A DNA stretch of 64,000 bases from Candidatus Symbiopectobacterium sp. NZEC151 (lineage in GTDB: Bacteria > Pseudomonadota > Gammaproteobacteria > Enterobacterales > Enterobacteriaceae). The notes below the pieces were generated by a model. It was given only the letters and a program-made list of their open reading frames with translations, did no database searches and had not been told where the DNA came from. Position numbers and translations under genes: made by a program. Shown piece by piece: positions 8,476 through 18,172 of this stretch (within the stretch, counting starts at the first letter, position 1; every line of letters begins with the position of its first letter). Location of the stretch: positions 124,001-188,000 of the forward strand of contig NZ_JAGFPE010000009.1 of NCBI RefSeq assembly GCF_025962655.1, read 5' to 3'.

Positions 8476-9936
8476 GTGTCTGAACTGTCTCAACTTGCTC
8501 CCCAGCCTTTGTGGGATATTTTTGCCACCATCTGTTCCATTCCCCATCCTTCGTACCATGAAGAGGCGTTGGCACAGCACATTTTAGCCTGGGCCGAAGG
8601 GCGTAATATTCACGCCGAGCGCGACGCCGTGGGCAATATCCTGCTGCGTAAAGCCGCGACGCCGGGGCTGGAAAACCGCAAAGCGGTGGTATTGCAGGCG
8701 CACCTGGATATGGTGCCGCAGAAAAACAACGACACCGTACACGATTTTACCACTGACCCTATCCAACCTTATGTGGATGGTGACTGGATCAAAGCGCGCG
8801 GCACCACGCTGGGCGCCGATAACGGTATTGGCATGGCCTCGGCACTGGCGGTGCTGGCTGACGATCGCGTGAAACATGGTCCGCTGGAAGTGCTGCTGAC
8901 CATGACGGAAGAATCCGGTATGGATGGCGCTTTTGGCTTGCAGCCCAACTGGTTGCAGGGCGACATTCTGATCAACACCGATTCAGAAGAAGAAGGTGAA
9001 GTGTACATGGGCTGTGCCGGCGGGATCGATTTTATCACCCGTCTGCCGCTGACGCGTGAAACGCTGCCCGCAGGCCTTTCTACGTTCAAACTGACGCTGA
9101 AAGGGTTAAAAGGCGGCCACTCCGGCTGCGATATTCATTTGGGGCTGGGTAACGCCAATAAGCTGCTGGCGCGTTTTCTGTTCCAGCACGCCGCGAAAAC
9201 AGATATTCGCGTGCTGGATTTAAACGGCGGCACCCTGCGTAACGCCATTCCGCGTGAAGCGTTCGCCACGCTGGCCGTTCCGGCGGGCAACGTCACCGCG
9301 CTGAAAACGCTGGCAGAACAGTATCTGGCGACGCTGCAACACGAACTGGCCGCCGTGGAGAAAAACCTGACGCTGGTGCTGGAAGAAACCACCAGCGATG
9401 CCCTGCCGCTCACCGCAGAATCCCGCGATCGCCTGCTGGCATTGCTGAATTCCACCCCGAATGGCGTCATCCGTATGAGTGATGAAGTCAAAGGCGTGGT
9501 GGAAACTTCGCTCAATCTGGGCGTAGTCACCATGAACGCTGAACAGGCAGAAATCGTCTGCTTGATCCGTTCGCTGATTGACAGCGGGAAAGATGCCGTG
9601 GTCGGAACGTTAACGGCGTTAGGTCAGTTAGCGGGCGCTCACACCGCGCCGAAAGGCGGCTACCCGGGCTGGAAGCCGGATGCCCATTCACCGGTGATGC
9701 AGTTGGTGCGTGAAACGTACCAGAAGCTGTTCGACACCACGCCGAACGTCATGGTTATTCACGCCGGGCTGGAGTGCGGGTTGTTTAAAAAACCCTACCC
9801 GAATATGGACATGGTTTCTATTGGGCCCACCATCACCGGACCGCATTCACCCGATGAGCAGGTACATATTGCAAGCGTAGGCCGCTACTGGCAACTGCTG
9901 ACAGCACTGCTGGCAGCCATCCCAGAAAAAGCCTAA
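8476..9936 (+). CDS. pepD: Aminoacyl-histidine dipeptidase (peptidase D)
   Basis: Cytosolic M20 metallopeptidase that splits Xaa-His dipeptides. The 486-aa product is as long as E. coli PepD and starts SELSQLAPQPLW from a GTG codon, as does the E. coli gene. Metal ligands of the M20 fold are visible in VLQAHLDMV, TLGADNGIG, MTEESGMDG and INTDSEEEG. Divergent from gpt, convergent with dinB. Confidence 0.97.
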   Translation: MSELSQLAPQPLWDIFATICSIPHPSYHEEALAQHILAWAEGRNIHAERDAVGNILLRKAATPGLENRKAVVLQAHLDMVPQKNNDTVHDFTTDPIQPYVDGDWIKARGTTLGADNGIGMASALAVLADDRVKHGPLEVLLTMTEESGMDGAFGLQPNWLQGDILINTDSEEEGEVYMGCAGGIDFITRLPLTRETLPAGLSTFKLTLKGLKGGHSGCDIHLGLGNANKLLARFLFQHAAKTDIRVLDLNGGTLRNAIPREAFATLAVPAGNVTALKTLAEQYLATLQHELAAVEKNLTLVLEETTSDALPLTAESRDRLLALLNSTPNGVIRMSDEVKGVVETSLNLGVVTMNAEQAEIVCLIRSLIDSGKDAVVGTLTALGQLAGAHTAPKGGYPGWKPDAHSPVMQLVRETYQKLFDTTPNVMVIHAGLECGLFKKPYPNMDMVSIGPTITGPHSPDEQVHIASVGRYWQLLTALLAAIPEKA

Positions 9937-9942
9937 GCACGG

Positions 9943-9972
9943 CGCGCCGGGGCATTTACGGCTACCGGCGCG
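9943..9972. terminator. Possible shared terminator of pepD and dinB
   Basis: Inverted repeat CGCGCCGG / CCGGCGCG with a 14-nt loop between the convergent stop codons of pepD and dinB. TTGTTG follows on the plus strand, so the T tract is weak. Confidence 0.35.
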
Positions 9973-9991
9973 TTGTTGACTTCACGCCCCG

Positions 9992-11050
9992 TCACTCCAA
10001 ATTCAGCAGCAGTTGGCGTTCCATTTGCGGATCGAGCAAGGTAACGTGCAACCCGACCAGCCTGACGCCTCGCGTCTGACGCCGTTCTTCCCAGGTTTGC
10101 CGTGCCAGACGCAGCAAATCCTGCTTATTCAGTTCGGGCCACACGTGTTCCTGCGTGGTCTGGCAAAAATCATCAAACTTCAGCTTTACGCCCTGGCGGG
10201 CGATATGCAGATCCGGCTTCACCCGCCGCAGGCGCAATTCCAGCTCCTGATAGAGCTGTTCTACCAGCCCCTCACACTCATGCCAGTGGTGGATATCGGC
10301 GGCCAGCGTCTTTTCCACCCCCACGGATTTACGTAAGCGATCGGGAGAAACCGCGCGCTCATCAATGCCATGGCAGCGCTCCCATAACACACGGCCAAAT
10401 TTGCCAAACTGGCGCAGCAATTCGGCCAAATCGTACTGCCGCACATCCGCGCACGTGTGCAACCCCTTCTCTTCCAGCCGCTTTGCCGTCACCTTCCCCA
10501 CGCCGGGGATTTTTTCCAGCGGCAATGCCAGCAGAAAGGCTTCCATGTTGTTGGGGGTAATCACGAACTGGCCGTTAGGTTTATTCTGTTCCGATGCCAC
10601 CTTGGCAAGAAACTTGATGGGAGCCACGCCCGCGGATGCCGTGAGCTGTAACTCATTGGCGATCGTCTGGCGAATGTCCTGAGCAATCAGCGTCGCTGAG
10701 CCGTTGCACAGTGGACTGTCTGTCACATCCAGATAGGCTTCATCCAGCGAAAGGGGTTCTATCAGCGTGGTGTAGCGGGAAAAGATATCGCGAATCAGGC
10801 GCGAGGTGGCTTTGTACACCTCCATACGCCCCGGCAGAAGCTTAAGCTGAGGGCACAAACGCAACGCGGTCGCCGTCGCCATGGCACTGTGCACGCCGTA
10901 GCGGCGCGCGGGATAGTTGGCGGTGCTGATCACGCCCCGCCGATCCGCACTGCCACCAATCGCCAGAGGGATGTCGCGCAGGCGCGGATTATCACGCATT
11001 TCAATGGCGGCATAGAAGCAATCCATATCGACATGAATAATTTTACGCAT
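9992..11050 (-). CDS. dinB: DNA polymerase IV
   Basis: Y-family translesion polymerase. The start at 11050 ([20 protein letters not shown]) gives 352 aa, matching E. coli DinB (351 aa); the upstream in-frame start would run through the promoter and is rejected. Catalytic carboxylates lie in HVDMDCF and [24 protein letters not shown], the helix-hairpin-helix [11 protein letters not shown] and a little finger domain follow. The last residues [10 protein letters not shown] lack the usual extended beta-clamp tail but resemble the E. coli end. An SOS box overlaps its promoter. Confidence 0.97.
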   Translation of the reverse strand: MRKIIHVDMDCFYAAIEMRDNPRLRDIPLAIGGSADRRGVISTANYPARRYGVHSAMATATALRLCPQLKLLPGRMEVYKATSRLIRDIFSRYTTLIEPLSLDEAYLDVTDSPLCNGSATLIAQDIRQTIANELQLTASAGVAPIKFLAKVASEQNKPNGQFVITPNNMEAFLLALPLEKIPGVGKVTAKRLEEKGLHTCADVRQYDLAELLRQFGKFGRVLWERCHGIDERAVSPDRLRKSVGVEKTLAADIHHWHECEGLVEQLYQELELRLRRVKPDLHIARQGVKLKFDDFCQTTQEHVWPELNKQDLLRLARQTWEERRQTRGVRLVGLHVTLLDPQMERQLLLNLE

Positions 11051-11062
11051 ACACCCTCCAAT

Positions 11063-11082
11063 TACTGTACAAAAATACAGTA
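11063..11082 (-). promoter_or_regulatory. LexA (SOS) box of dinB
   Basis: On the minus strand it reads TACTGTATTTTTGTACAGTA: CTGT, 8 bp, ACAG, with TA flanks, very close to the LexA consensus. It ends 12 bp before the dinB ATG, so LexA would block the promoter or early transcription. Confidence 0.92.
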
Positions 11083-11106
11083 ATAAAAAACGGTATGCAA
11101 GCAACA

Positions 11107-11916
11107 TTAACCAGGCGTGTGTCCATCTCCTGTGTCAGCAGGAATCAACATCACCAGTTTGAATTCCTGATGCAATGCCGGATGAAAAGTCTGCTGCTGA
11201 TAGGTTATCTCCTGGCCTGTGGTGGCGTGGTGAAAGCGCCGCTCGCCGCCTTCGCGCGCCATCACCGCTTGTTGCGTCCACCAGCGCTCAAATTCACGGC
11301 TATCCCGACACAATTGCATCACCAGCTCACGCATCATCTCCTGGGAATAATGGCTCGATTCGGCGCGAAATTCCGCCACCACGCGGCGAGCGCGTTCGGG
11401 CCAATCCACTACCAGTTGCTTTGCCAGCGGGTTAACAAACATAAACCGCAACAGATTGGGTTGAGGCTCCTCCCCTAACCAGCCGCGAAATAGCCCCTGA
11501 GCCTGCGCATTCCAGTCCAGCACATTCCACACGCCATCCAGCAGATAAGCCGGGCAATCCATATACTGCAACGCCGCTGTCACCTGTGCGCCAAGCGGCA
11601 AAGCCTCTGGCTGTTTGTCCGGATCTTTAACATTCGCCAGGTTAAACAGATAGTCACGCGCTGCGGGTGCAAGCTGTAACGCCACAGCCAACCGCACTAG
11701 CGCAGCAGGAGAAACGGAGACCTCACGCCCCTGTTCTATCCAGGTATACCAGGTGGTGCTGATGCGGCTCAACTGCGCCAACTCCTCACGGCGCAAACCG
11801 CTGGTGCGTCGCCGCCCCGCAGCGGGTAGCCCGACCCTCTCGGGAGCGAGCATTTCACGCTGCGCACGCAAAAAAGCCCCTAATGCCTTTGGACCACTCA
11901 GTGAGCCATTACTCAT
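11107..11916 (-). CDS. XRE-type regulator with MmyB-like ligand domain
   Basis: Helix-turn-helix regulator of about 269 aa from the start [21 protein letters not shown]. The N-terminal HTH contains [18 protein letters not shown] and [11 protein letters not shown], the typical signature of this family. The C-terminal domain ([25 protein letters not shown]) is the MmyB-like PAS-like domain thought to bind small hydrophobic ligands. An in-frame start at 11973 exists, but it would cover the direct repeats at 11931-11971, and an AAGAGA site precedes 11916. Divergent from the methyltransferase gene, which is the obvious candidate target. Confidence 0.85.
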   Translation of the reverse strand: MSNGSLSGPKALGAFLRAQREMLAPERVGLPAAGRRRTSGLRREELAQLSRISTTWYTWIEQGREVSVSPAALVRLAVALQLAPAARDYLFNLANVKDPDKQPEALPLGAQVTAALQYMDCPAYLLDGVWNVLDWNAQAQGLFRGWLGEEPQPNLLRFMFVNPLAKQLVVDWPERARRVVAEFRAESSHYSQEMMRELVMQLCRDSREFERWWTQQAVMAREGGERRFHHATTGQEITYQQQTFHPALHQEFKLVMLIPADTGDGHTPG

Positions 11917-11930
11917 GTTCTCTTGACCGT

Positions 11931-11971
11931 GTTGGTTAGCGATACGTTGGTTAACGCGAAGGTTGTTAATC
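11931..11971. promoter_or_regulatory. Three direct repeats in the divergent promoter region
   Basis: GTTGGTTAGCG (11931), GTTGGTTAACG (11946) and GTTGTTAATC (from about 11962) follow each other every 15 to 16 bp, between the regulator start and the methyltransferase start. A small palindrome TATACCAGTATA lies at 11987-11998. Likely operator sites for the XRE regulator; inference only. Confidence 0.4.
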
Positions 11972-12104
11972 AAACTAGCACTATTCTATACCAGTATAAA
12001 TGTTCATATTGTACCCGTATCAGGGGCTACCTATAGTAACAACAACCTGGGTCATTCAGGTCGACGTAGCGCTGCGTCTTACCTTCGCCAACAGCATGAG
12101 AGCC

Positions 12105-12878
12105 ATGATGAAAACTACACCGAATCACCATCAGCACGTCGTTGAACAATTTGGCGCACAGGCGCAGCACTATTTAAACAGCGCGGTGCACGCGCAAGGG
12201 ACCGATCTCACCTGGCTGGCAGAGCGCCTCGCGGCATTTCCCGCTGCACACGTTATTGACGTGGGGTGTGGCGCAGGCCATGCCAGCTTCGTGGCCGCGC
12301 AGCAGGTCGCCCGCGTAACGGCCTACGATCTTTCAACGGAGATGCTGAGCGTCGTGGCACAGGCGGCACAGCAAAAGGGGCTGAACAACATCCAGACTCA
12401 ACATGGCCCTGCGGAGTCCCTGCCCTTTGCCAGCGCCAGCGCCGATGTGGTCATTAGCCGCTATTCAGCACACCACTGGCACGATGTAGGGCGGGCATTG
12501 CGTGAAATCCATCGGGTATTGAAGCCGGGAGGCACCGTGATTCTGATGGATGTGGTTTCGCCGGGCCATCCGGTGCTGGATATCTACCTGCAAACGGTGG
12601 AAATGCTGCGCGACACCTCACATGTGCGTAACTACGCGCCGGGTGAGTGGATGACGCTGCTGACCGAGTCAGGTTTTGCCATACGTCAGCTTCAGGCAGA
12701 CAAGCTGCCGCTGGAGTTCAGCAGTTGGATTGCCCGCATGCGCACACCGCCGCATTTCTCCACCGCGATCCTGGCGCTGCAAAAAACCTTGTCCGCAGAC
12801 GTCATCGACTATTTTGCGATTCAAGCCGATGGCTCATTCAGCACGGACATCATGACCATTGAAGCGCAGCGCGCATAA
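12105..12878 (+). CDS. Class I SAM-dependent methyltransferase (YafE/UbiE-like)
   Basis: Soluble methyltransferase of about 257 aa. Motif I for S-adenosylmethionine is HVIDVGCGAGHASF, followed by an acidic loop (VTAYDLSTEML) and the post-motif block REIHRVLKPGGTVILMD, all typical of UbiE-like enzymes. The start is uncertain: ATG codons at 12096, 12105 and 12108 are possible, and a start at 12000 would push into the promoter and adds residues unlike the family. It resembles E. coli YafE, a neighbour of gmhA-region genes. Substrate unknown. Divergent from the MmyB-type regulator. Confidence 0.85.
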   Translation: MMKTTPNHHQHVVEQFGAQAQHYLNSAVHAQGTDLTWLAERLAAFPAAHVIDVGCGAGHASFVAAQQVARVTAYDLSTEMLSVVAQAAQQKGLNNIQTQHGPAESLPFASASADVVISRYSAHHWHDVGRALREIHRVLKPGGTVILMDVVSPGHPVLDIYLQTVEMLRDTSHVRNYAPGEWMTLLTESGFAIRQLQADKLPLEFSSWIARMRTPPHFSTAILALQKTLSADVIDYFAIQADGSFSTDIMTIEAQRA

Positions 12879-13102
12879 ATAGGGCTGACACATCAGGTGA
12901 CAATGTTTTTTCCTGTCAATACGCTTGAAGAAATGCAGAGAAAAAGCAGTGTCACCGTTTTCTTAACGTAAAAATGCCGTTTTGCTGCTTTTCTCGCTTG
13001 ATAAAAATAAACGCAATGATAATGTGACTGCGCCTGTCTCACAAAAAATGAGCAGGGCAGCGGCTATCGTTTGTCACACAGCTTTTACCATCAGGATTAA
13101 TA

Positions 13103-13825
13103 ATGCAAAAAATCGCGCTGTCTATTGCGATGTTGTTTTTTTTGCCATCCGTCGTTGTTACCAGTGTCGCCAGTGAACCGGCTCCCATAGCAAAAGAATT
13201 AAAACAACAATTATTAGGTTCACCGATCTATATTCAGATCTTCAAAGAAGAGCGGATACTGGAACTGTACGCCAAGGTAGGAAATGAATATCGCCTGCTT
13301 GATCACTACCCCATCTGCAAATATTCCGGCGGATTAGGGCCCAAGCGTGTCGAGGGCGATCTGAAAAGCCCGGAAGGTTTCTATCAGGTTGATCTGCGTC
13401 AGTTAAAACCCGACAGCCACTACTACAAAGCGATCAACATTGGTTTTCCTAATGAATACGATCGGGCGCAGGGCTATTCCGGTCGCTATTTGATGATTCA
13501 CGGTGAATGCGTCTCTGTTGGCTGTTATGCCATGACCAACAACTATATCGACGAAATTTACCGTTATGCTGAAGCGGCGTTACGTAATGGACAAACCAAA
13601 ATTGATTTGGCGATATATCCTTTCCGTATGACCGAAACCAACATGCAGCGCCACCGTAATTCCACCTACAACAGTTTCTGGCGTCAACTTCAGCCGGGTT
13701 ATGCGTATTTCAACCAGAATTATCAGCCACCGTTAATCACGGTAAATAACGGACAGTATGTGGTTAATCCCTCCGTTATCAGCAGTGAAAAACCATCACG
13801 CTACGCGTTCACCCAAACAAAATAG
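13103..13825 (+). CDS. dpaA: Peptidoglycan-Lpp amidase DpaA (YafK/LdtF family)
   Basis: Periplasmic protein of the L,D-transpeptidase (YkuD) fold, 240 aa, close to E. coli YafK (246 aa). The E. coli protein is reported to cut the bond between Braun lipoprotein and peptidoglycan rather than make crosslinks. An N-terminal signal peptide is clear ([19 protein letters not shown], cleavage near VASEP). The catalytic motif is [14 protein letters not shown] with the active Cys in [16 protein letters not shown] and KSPEGFY blocks agree with the family. Its 3' end overlaps the convergent yafJ gene by 30 bp. Confidence 0.94.
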   Translation: MQKIALSIAMLFFLPSVVVTSVASEPAPIAKELKQQLLGSPIYIQIFKEERILELYAKVGNEYRLLDHYPICKYSGGLGPKRVEGDLKSPEGFYQVDLRQLKPDSHYYKAINIGFPNEYDRAQGYSGRYLMIHGECVSVGCYAMTNNYIDEIYRYAEAALRNGQTKIDLAIYPFRMTETNMQRHRNSTYNSFWRQLQPGYAYFNQNYQPPLITVNNGQYVVNPSVISSEKPSRYAFTQTK

Positions 13826-14563
13826 TACGAACTCACCTGGCATAATTTGATGCCAGGTTTCATTCCCCGTCAGCGGCTGCGTCGCCAACACGGTCACCAC
13901 ATCATTAGGCGTGGTTTGCTGCTGAAAATCGATTTCCACATCCTGATCCAATAGCGTCGCCTTGCCAAAAGGCGCGCGCCGCGTGATCCAGTAGAGTTTG
14001 GTGGAACAGTACCCCATCACAAAGCGTCCGTCAGACAGCAGCATGTTGAACACGCCTTTGCTTCTCAGCACCTCGGCTTGCGATGCGATAAAGCGGAACA
14101 CCGCGGGCCAACGGGTGGGCGAACGCGGATAACGTTGCGCCAGTTGATTGAGCAGCCAGCAGAAGGCGTACTCGCTGTCGGTTTGTCCCACGGGACGGAA
14201 ATGGCCGGTTTTCAGCCCGCGATATCCTTTCAACTGACCGTTATGGGCGAACGTCCAGTTACGTCCCCACAGTTCGCGGGTAAAGGGATGGGTATTTTCC
14301 AGCGTGACCGCGCCGCGATTCGCCTGACGAATGTGCGACACCACGGCGCAGGATTTAATCGGATAATCCTGCACCAGACGGGCGATAGGAGAGTTGAAGC
14401 TTGGTAACGGATCTTTGAACGTACGACAGCCATTACCTTCATAAAAGGTAATGCCCCAGCCATCTTTGTGTGGCCCGGTGCCGCCGCCGCGCTGTATAAG
14501 CCCGGTAAAGCTGAAACAGATATCTGTCGGTACGTTTGCGCTCATCCCAAGCAGTTCACACAT
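13796..14563 (-). CDS. yafJ: Class II glutamine amidotransferase YafJ
   Basis: N-terminal nucleophile hydrolase of 255 aa, exactly the E. coli YafJ length. The start at 14563 has a strong AGGAGGGG ribosome binding site and puts the catalytic Cys at position 2 ([14 protein letters not shown]). Further family blocks are [38 protein letters not shown] and TAHN-like WTFAHNGQL. The acceptor of the ammonia is not known. It lies 40 bp after gmhA on the same strand, so the two are probably co-transcribed, and it overlaps dpaA tail to tail. Confidence 0.95.
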   Translation of the reverse strand: MCELLGMSANVPTDICFSFTGLIQRGGGTGPHKDGWGITFYEGNGCRTFKDPLPSFNSPIARLVQDYPIKSCAVVSHIRQANRGAVTLENTHPFTRELWGRNWTFAHNGQLKGYRGLKTGHFRPVGQTDSEYAFCWLLNQLAQRYPRSPTRWPAVFRFIASQAEVLRSKGVFNMLLSDGRFVMGYCSTKLYWITRRAPFGKATLLDQDVEIDFQQQTTPNDVVTVLATQPLTGNETWHQIMPGEFVLFCLGERVA

Positions 14564-14603
14564 GTCCCCTCCTACCCCCCTTACTGCTGGCAGTTCTACG
14601 AGC

Positions 14604-15188
14604 TTACTGCCCGTTTGCCATTTCTTTTTCAACTAACTGGATCAGGATATGAATCGCTTTGATGTGCACTTCCTGAATACGGTCAGCGTAACCGAAGTGC
14701 GGTACGCGAATTTCGACATCCGCCGTGCCCGCCATTTTGCCGCCGTCTTTGCCGGTCAGGGTAATGACCTTCATGCCTTTGGCACGAGCGGCATCAATCG
14801 CTTTGATGATATTACCGGAATTGCCTGACGTGGAAATCCCGAGCAGCACATCCCCTTCACGTCCCAGCGATTCTACGTAGCGAGAAAACACGAAATCGTA
14901 GCCAAAATCATTACTCACGCAGGAGAGATGGCTAGGATCGGAGATAGCAATCGCCGGATAGCCAGGGCGGTTCTCACGATAACGACCGGTCAATTCTTCG
15001 GCAAAATGCATAGCATCGCAGTGCGAACCGCCATTGCCGCAGGAAATCACTTTGCCACCCGCCTTGAACGCATCAGCCAGCAGCACTGCCGCATTCTGGA
15101 TAGACTGAATATTCGCGTCGTCACTCAGAAAAGCGTCCAGCGTAGCCGCAGCCTCTTTCAGTTCACTACGGATTAAGTCCTGATACAT
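14604..15188 (-). CDS. gmhA: Sedoheptulose 7-phosphate isomerase
   Basis: First step of ADP-heptose synthesis for the lipopolysaccharide inner core. The start at 15188 ([17 protein letters not shown]) gives 194 aa, close to E. coli GmhA (192 aa); the longer in-frame extension is rejected. The SIS domain shows [33 protein letters not shown] and [18 protein letters not shown]. Divergent from fadE as in E. coli. Confidence 0.97.
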   Translation of the reverse strand: MYQDLIRSELKEAAATLDAFLSDDANIQSIQNAAVLLADAFKAGGKVISCGNGGSHCDAMHFAEELTGRYRENRPGYPAIAISDPSHLSCVSNDFGYDFVFSRYVESLGREGDVLLGISTSGNSGNIIKAIDAARAKGMKVITLTGKDGGKMAGTADVEIRVPHFGYADRIQEVHIKAIHILIQLVEKEMANGQ

Positions 15189-15431
15189 AGGATCCTCTCG
15201 TTTTGTTCGGTAACAGGCGATAACTCTGCATCGCACGGGAGGTGCGCGCAGAGGGAATGCTGGCAGTGTAACGGATCGTGGAAACCGCGAGAAGTATGCT
15301 ATGCCGCAATCAAGACAATTGCTGATGTTTATCACTGCTGGGGTAAAAACGCACCAGTTTGTGAGTTAAGTTGTAATTGCGTTGTAAATAAATTGATAAA
15401 AAAGACGCGATGCACTACACACTATACACAT

Positions 15432-15448
15432 ACAGGTCAGACCTCTTA
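15432..15448 (+). promoter_or_regulatory. Candidate FadR operator of fadE
   Basis: ACAGGTCAGACCTCTTA has the palindromic GGTCNGACC core of FadR sites and lies 100 bp before fadE, in the gmhA-fadE divergent region (15189-15548). The rest of that 360-bp region shows no gene. Confidence 0.6.
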
Positions 15449-15548
15449 GCAGATGTTTGCCGTAGTGATAACAGCATTGAGTGGGATGCGCACAGGCGCA
15501 ACGTGAACGGATCGGATTAACGGCCGATGACAACTCTGGAGACGAACT

Positions 15549-17996
15549 ATGGTCGCAGTCAGTATTCTTGTTTTGCTGATAATGGTGGGAGCCCTGTTTT
15601 ATCACCGGGTGAATCTGCCGCTCAGCGCCGCGTTGCTCGTGGCCTACTTCGCGTTGATGGGTGCCGGTGGACTGTGGTCCTACTGGTTGTTGTTGCCACT
15701 GCTGGTGGTGTTGGCACCACTGGTGGTGACCGCGCTGCGCCAAAAGGCACTGTCGGCCCCTGCCCTGCGGGTGTTTAAAAAGGTGATGCCTGCCATGTCA
15801 AACACCGAGAAAGAGGCCATCAACGCCGGCACCACCTGGTGGGAAGGCGAACTGTTTCGCGGTGCACCGGACTGGAAGATGCTGCATAACTATCCGCAGC
15901 CGACATTGACAGAAGAAGAGCAGGCGTTTCTCGATGGCCCGGTGGAAGAAGCATGCCGGATGGCAAATGATTTCCAGATAACCCATGAACTGGCCGATCT
16001 GCCGCCGGAGCTGTGGGCGTTCCTCAAGCAGCACCGCTTCTTCGCCATGATCATCAAAAAGCAGTACGGCGGGCTGGAATTCTCCGCCTACGCGCAGTCT
16101 CAGGTACTGCAAAAACTGGCGGGCGTTTCCAGCATTCTGGCGATTACCGTCGGTGTACCTAACTCGCTCGGCCCCGGCGAACTGCTGCAACATTACGGCA
16201 CCGAGGATCAGAAAGATCACTACCTGCCACGTCTGGCGCGTGGTCAGGAAATTCCCTGCTTCGCACTTACCAGCCCGGAAGCCGGCTCCGATGCGGGCTC
16301 AATTCCTGACGTTGGCATCGTTTGCTACGGCGAATGGCAAGGCGAGCAAGTGCTGGGTATGCGTCTGACCTGGAACAAACGCTATATCACGCTGGCACCG
16401 ATTGCCACCGTGCTTGGGCTGGCGTTCAAGCTGCACGATCCCGATCACCTGCTGGGTGATGAAGACGATATCGGTATTACCTGTGCGCTGATCCCAACCA
16501 ACACCCCCGGTGTACAGATTGGCCGCCGCCACTTCCCGCTTAACGTGCCGTTCCAAAACGGCCCGACGCAAGGGGAAAACATTTTCGTGCCGCTCGATTA
16601 CATTATCGGCGGCTCGAAAATGGCCGGTCAGGGCTGGCGTATGCTGATGGAATGCCTGTCGGTGGGGCGCGGCATTACGCTGCCGTCCAACTCGACGGGT
16701 GGCATGAAATCCATTGCACTGGCAACCGGAGCTTATGCCCACCTGCGCCGCCAGTTCAAAATCTCCATCGGTAAAATGGAGGGGATTGAGGAGCCGCTGG
16801 CGCGTATCGCCGGTAACACCTACGTGATGGATGCCGCCGCGACGCTGGTGACCGTAGGCATCATGCAAGGTGCCAAACCAGCGGTGCTCTCCGCCATTGT
16901 GAAATACCACTGCACCCATCGGGCACAACGCGCTGCGCTGGATGCCATGGATATCACCGGCGGTAAAGGCATCTGCCTTGGTCCTTCCAACTTCGTGGCG
17001 CGCAGCTATCAGGGCTCCCCCATCGCGATTACCGTGGAAGGGGCTAACATCCTGACGCGCAGCATGATTATCTTCGGCCAGGGTGCCATTCGCTGCCATC
17101 CCTACGTGCTCAAAGAGATGGCGGCGGCGCAGGACGACAACCTGACCCGCTTCGATCGTGCACTGTTTGGTCATATCGGGCATGTCGGCAGCAATCTGGC
17201 GCGTAGCCTGTGGCTGGGGCTCAGCAATGGGCATTTGAGTCAGGCACCGACCAAAGATGCCACCCGTCACTACTATCAACGGATAAATCGCCTCAGCGCC
17301 AACCTGGCTCTGCTGGCGGATGTGTCGATGGCGGTGCTGGGCGGCGATTTAAAACGTCGGGAACGTATCTCCGCTCGACTGGGCGATGTGCTGAGCCAAC
17401 TTTATCTCGCCTCGGCGACGCTGAAGCGCTTTGACGACGAAGGCCGCCAGCAGGCCGATCTGCCGCTGGTACACTGGGGCGTGCAAGATAGCCTGCATCA
17501 GGCCGAAGTGGCCTTGCACGATCTGCTGCGTAACTTCCCGAACCGTGCGGTGGCAGCAACGATGCGCATCGCGCTATTCCCGCTGGGCCAGGTCAGTCCG
17601 GCACCGAGCGATCGTCTGGATCATCAAGTCGCCAAGCTGCTGCAAACGCCAAGCGCCACGCGCAGCCGGTTAGGACGCGGTCAATACCTGACGGCCAGCG
17701 AACACAACCCGGTGGGTCTGCTGGAACAGTCGTTGCTGGATGTGATGGCCGCCGAACCGATCCACCAGCGGTTGTCAAAAGCGTTGGGTAAATCCCTGCC
17801 ATTTATGCGGCTCGATCAGTTGGCGGAGCAGGCATTGGCAGAAGGCGATATCACTGCGGAAGAAGCGCAGATCTTGATCCGAGCTGAAGCGAGCCGATTG
17901 CGCGCTATCAATGTGGATGATTTCGCGCCTGAAGCGCTCGCTGCTCATGCACCACAAACCAAACCGGCAACCAAAAAATCCGTTGCCGTCGCCTGA
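15549..17996 (+). CDS. fadE: Acyl-CoA dehydrogenase
   Basis: First step of beta-oxidation, making trans-2-enoyl-CoA with FAD. The 815-aa product matches E. coli FadE (814 aa). Two membrane segments span about residues 1-62 ([30 protein letters not shown]), anchoring the enzyme at the inner membrane. The dehydrogenase core includes [29 protein letters not shown] and [13 protein letters not shown]. The candidate FadR site upstream predicts induction by long-chain acyl-CoA. A terminator follows at 18002. Confidence 0.97.
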   Translation: MVAVSILVLLIMVGALFYHRVNLPLSAALLVAYFALMGAGGLWSYWLLLPLLVVLAPLVVTALRQKALSAPALRVFKKVMPAMSNTEKEAINAGTTWWEGELFRGAPDWKMLHNYPQPTLTEEEQAFLDGPVEEACRMANDFQITHELADLPPELWAFLKQHRFFAMIIKKQYGGLEFSAYAQSQVLQKLAGVSSILAITVGVPNSLGPGELLQHYGTEDQKDHYLPRLARGQEIPCFALTSPEAGSDAGSIPDVGIVCYGEWQGEQVLGMRLTWNKRYITLAPIATVLGLAFKLHDPDHLLGDEDDIGITCALIPTNTPGVQIGRRHFPLNVPFQNGPTQGENIFVPLDYIIGGSKMAGQGWRMLMECLSVGRGITLPSNSTGGMKSIALATGAYAHLRRQFKISIGKMEGIEEPLARIAGNTYVMDAAATLVTVGIMQGAKPAVLSAIVKYHCTHRAQRAALDAMDITGGKGICLGPSNFVARSYQGSPIAITVEGANILTRSMIIFGQGAIRCHPYVLKEMAAAQDDNLTRFDRALFGHIGHVGSNLARSLWLGLSNGHLSQAPTKDATRHYYQRINRLSANLALLADVSMAVLGGDLKRRERISARLGDVLSQLYLASATLKRFDDEGRQQADLPLVHWGVQDSLHQAEVALHDLLRNFPNRAVAATMRIALFPLGQVSPAPSDRLDHQVAKLLQTPSATRSRLGRGQYLTASEHNPVGLLEQSLLDVMAAEPIHQRLSKALGKSLPFMRLDQLAEQALAEGDITAEEAQILIRAEASRLRAINVDDFAPEALAAHAPQTKPATKKSVAVA

Positions 17997-18001
17997 TAAC
18001 C

Positions 18002-18032
18002 CGCCGGGCTGCTCTCGCAGTCCGGCGTTTTC
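18002..18032 (+). terminator. Terminator after fadE
   Basis: Stem CGCCGG-GCTGC / GCAG-TCCGGCG with a short loop, then TTTTCC, directly after the fadE stop. Confidence 0.75.
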
Positions 18033-18172
18033 CATTCTTCGCCCTCGAAGCTAAATTACCGCACTGCACGTATCATTATCCTGCTCAGTATCTGCGCGGA
18101 GTTTGAAGCGCCTCCGAGAAACCCAACGCCATTGCCCGGATAATTCCTCTTTTAGCTGAGAGGAAAGGATCG

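Noticed and set aside
12000..12104. Earlier start for the methyltransferase
   Set aside because: The added residues do not look like the family, and the segment lies in the divergent promoter region. ATG codons at 12096-12108 fit better.
15527..15778. Small plus-strand frame overlapping the fadE start
   Set aside because: Out-of-frame shadow of the fadE 5' end with low-complexity Gly/Val content.
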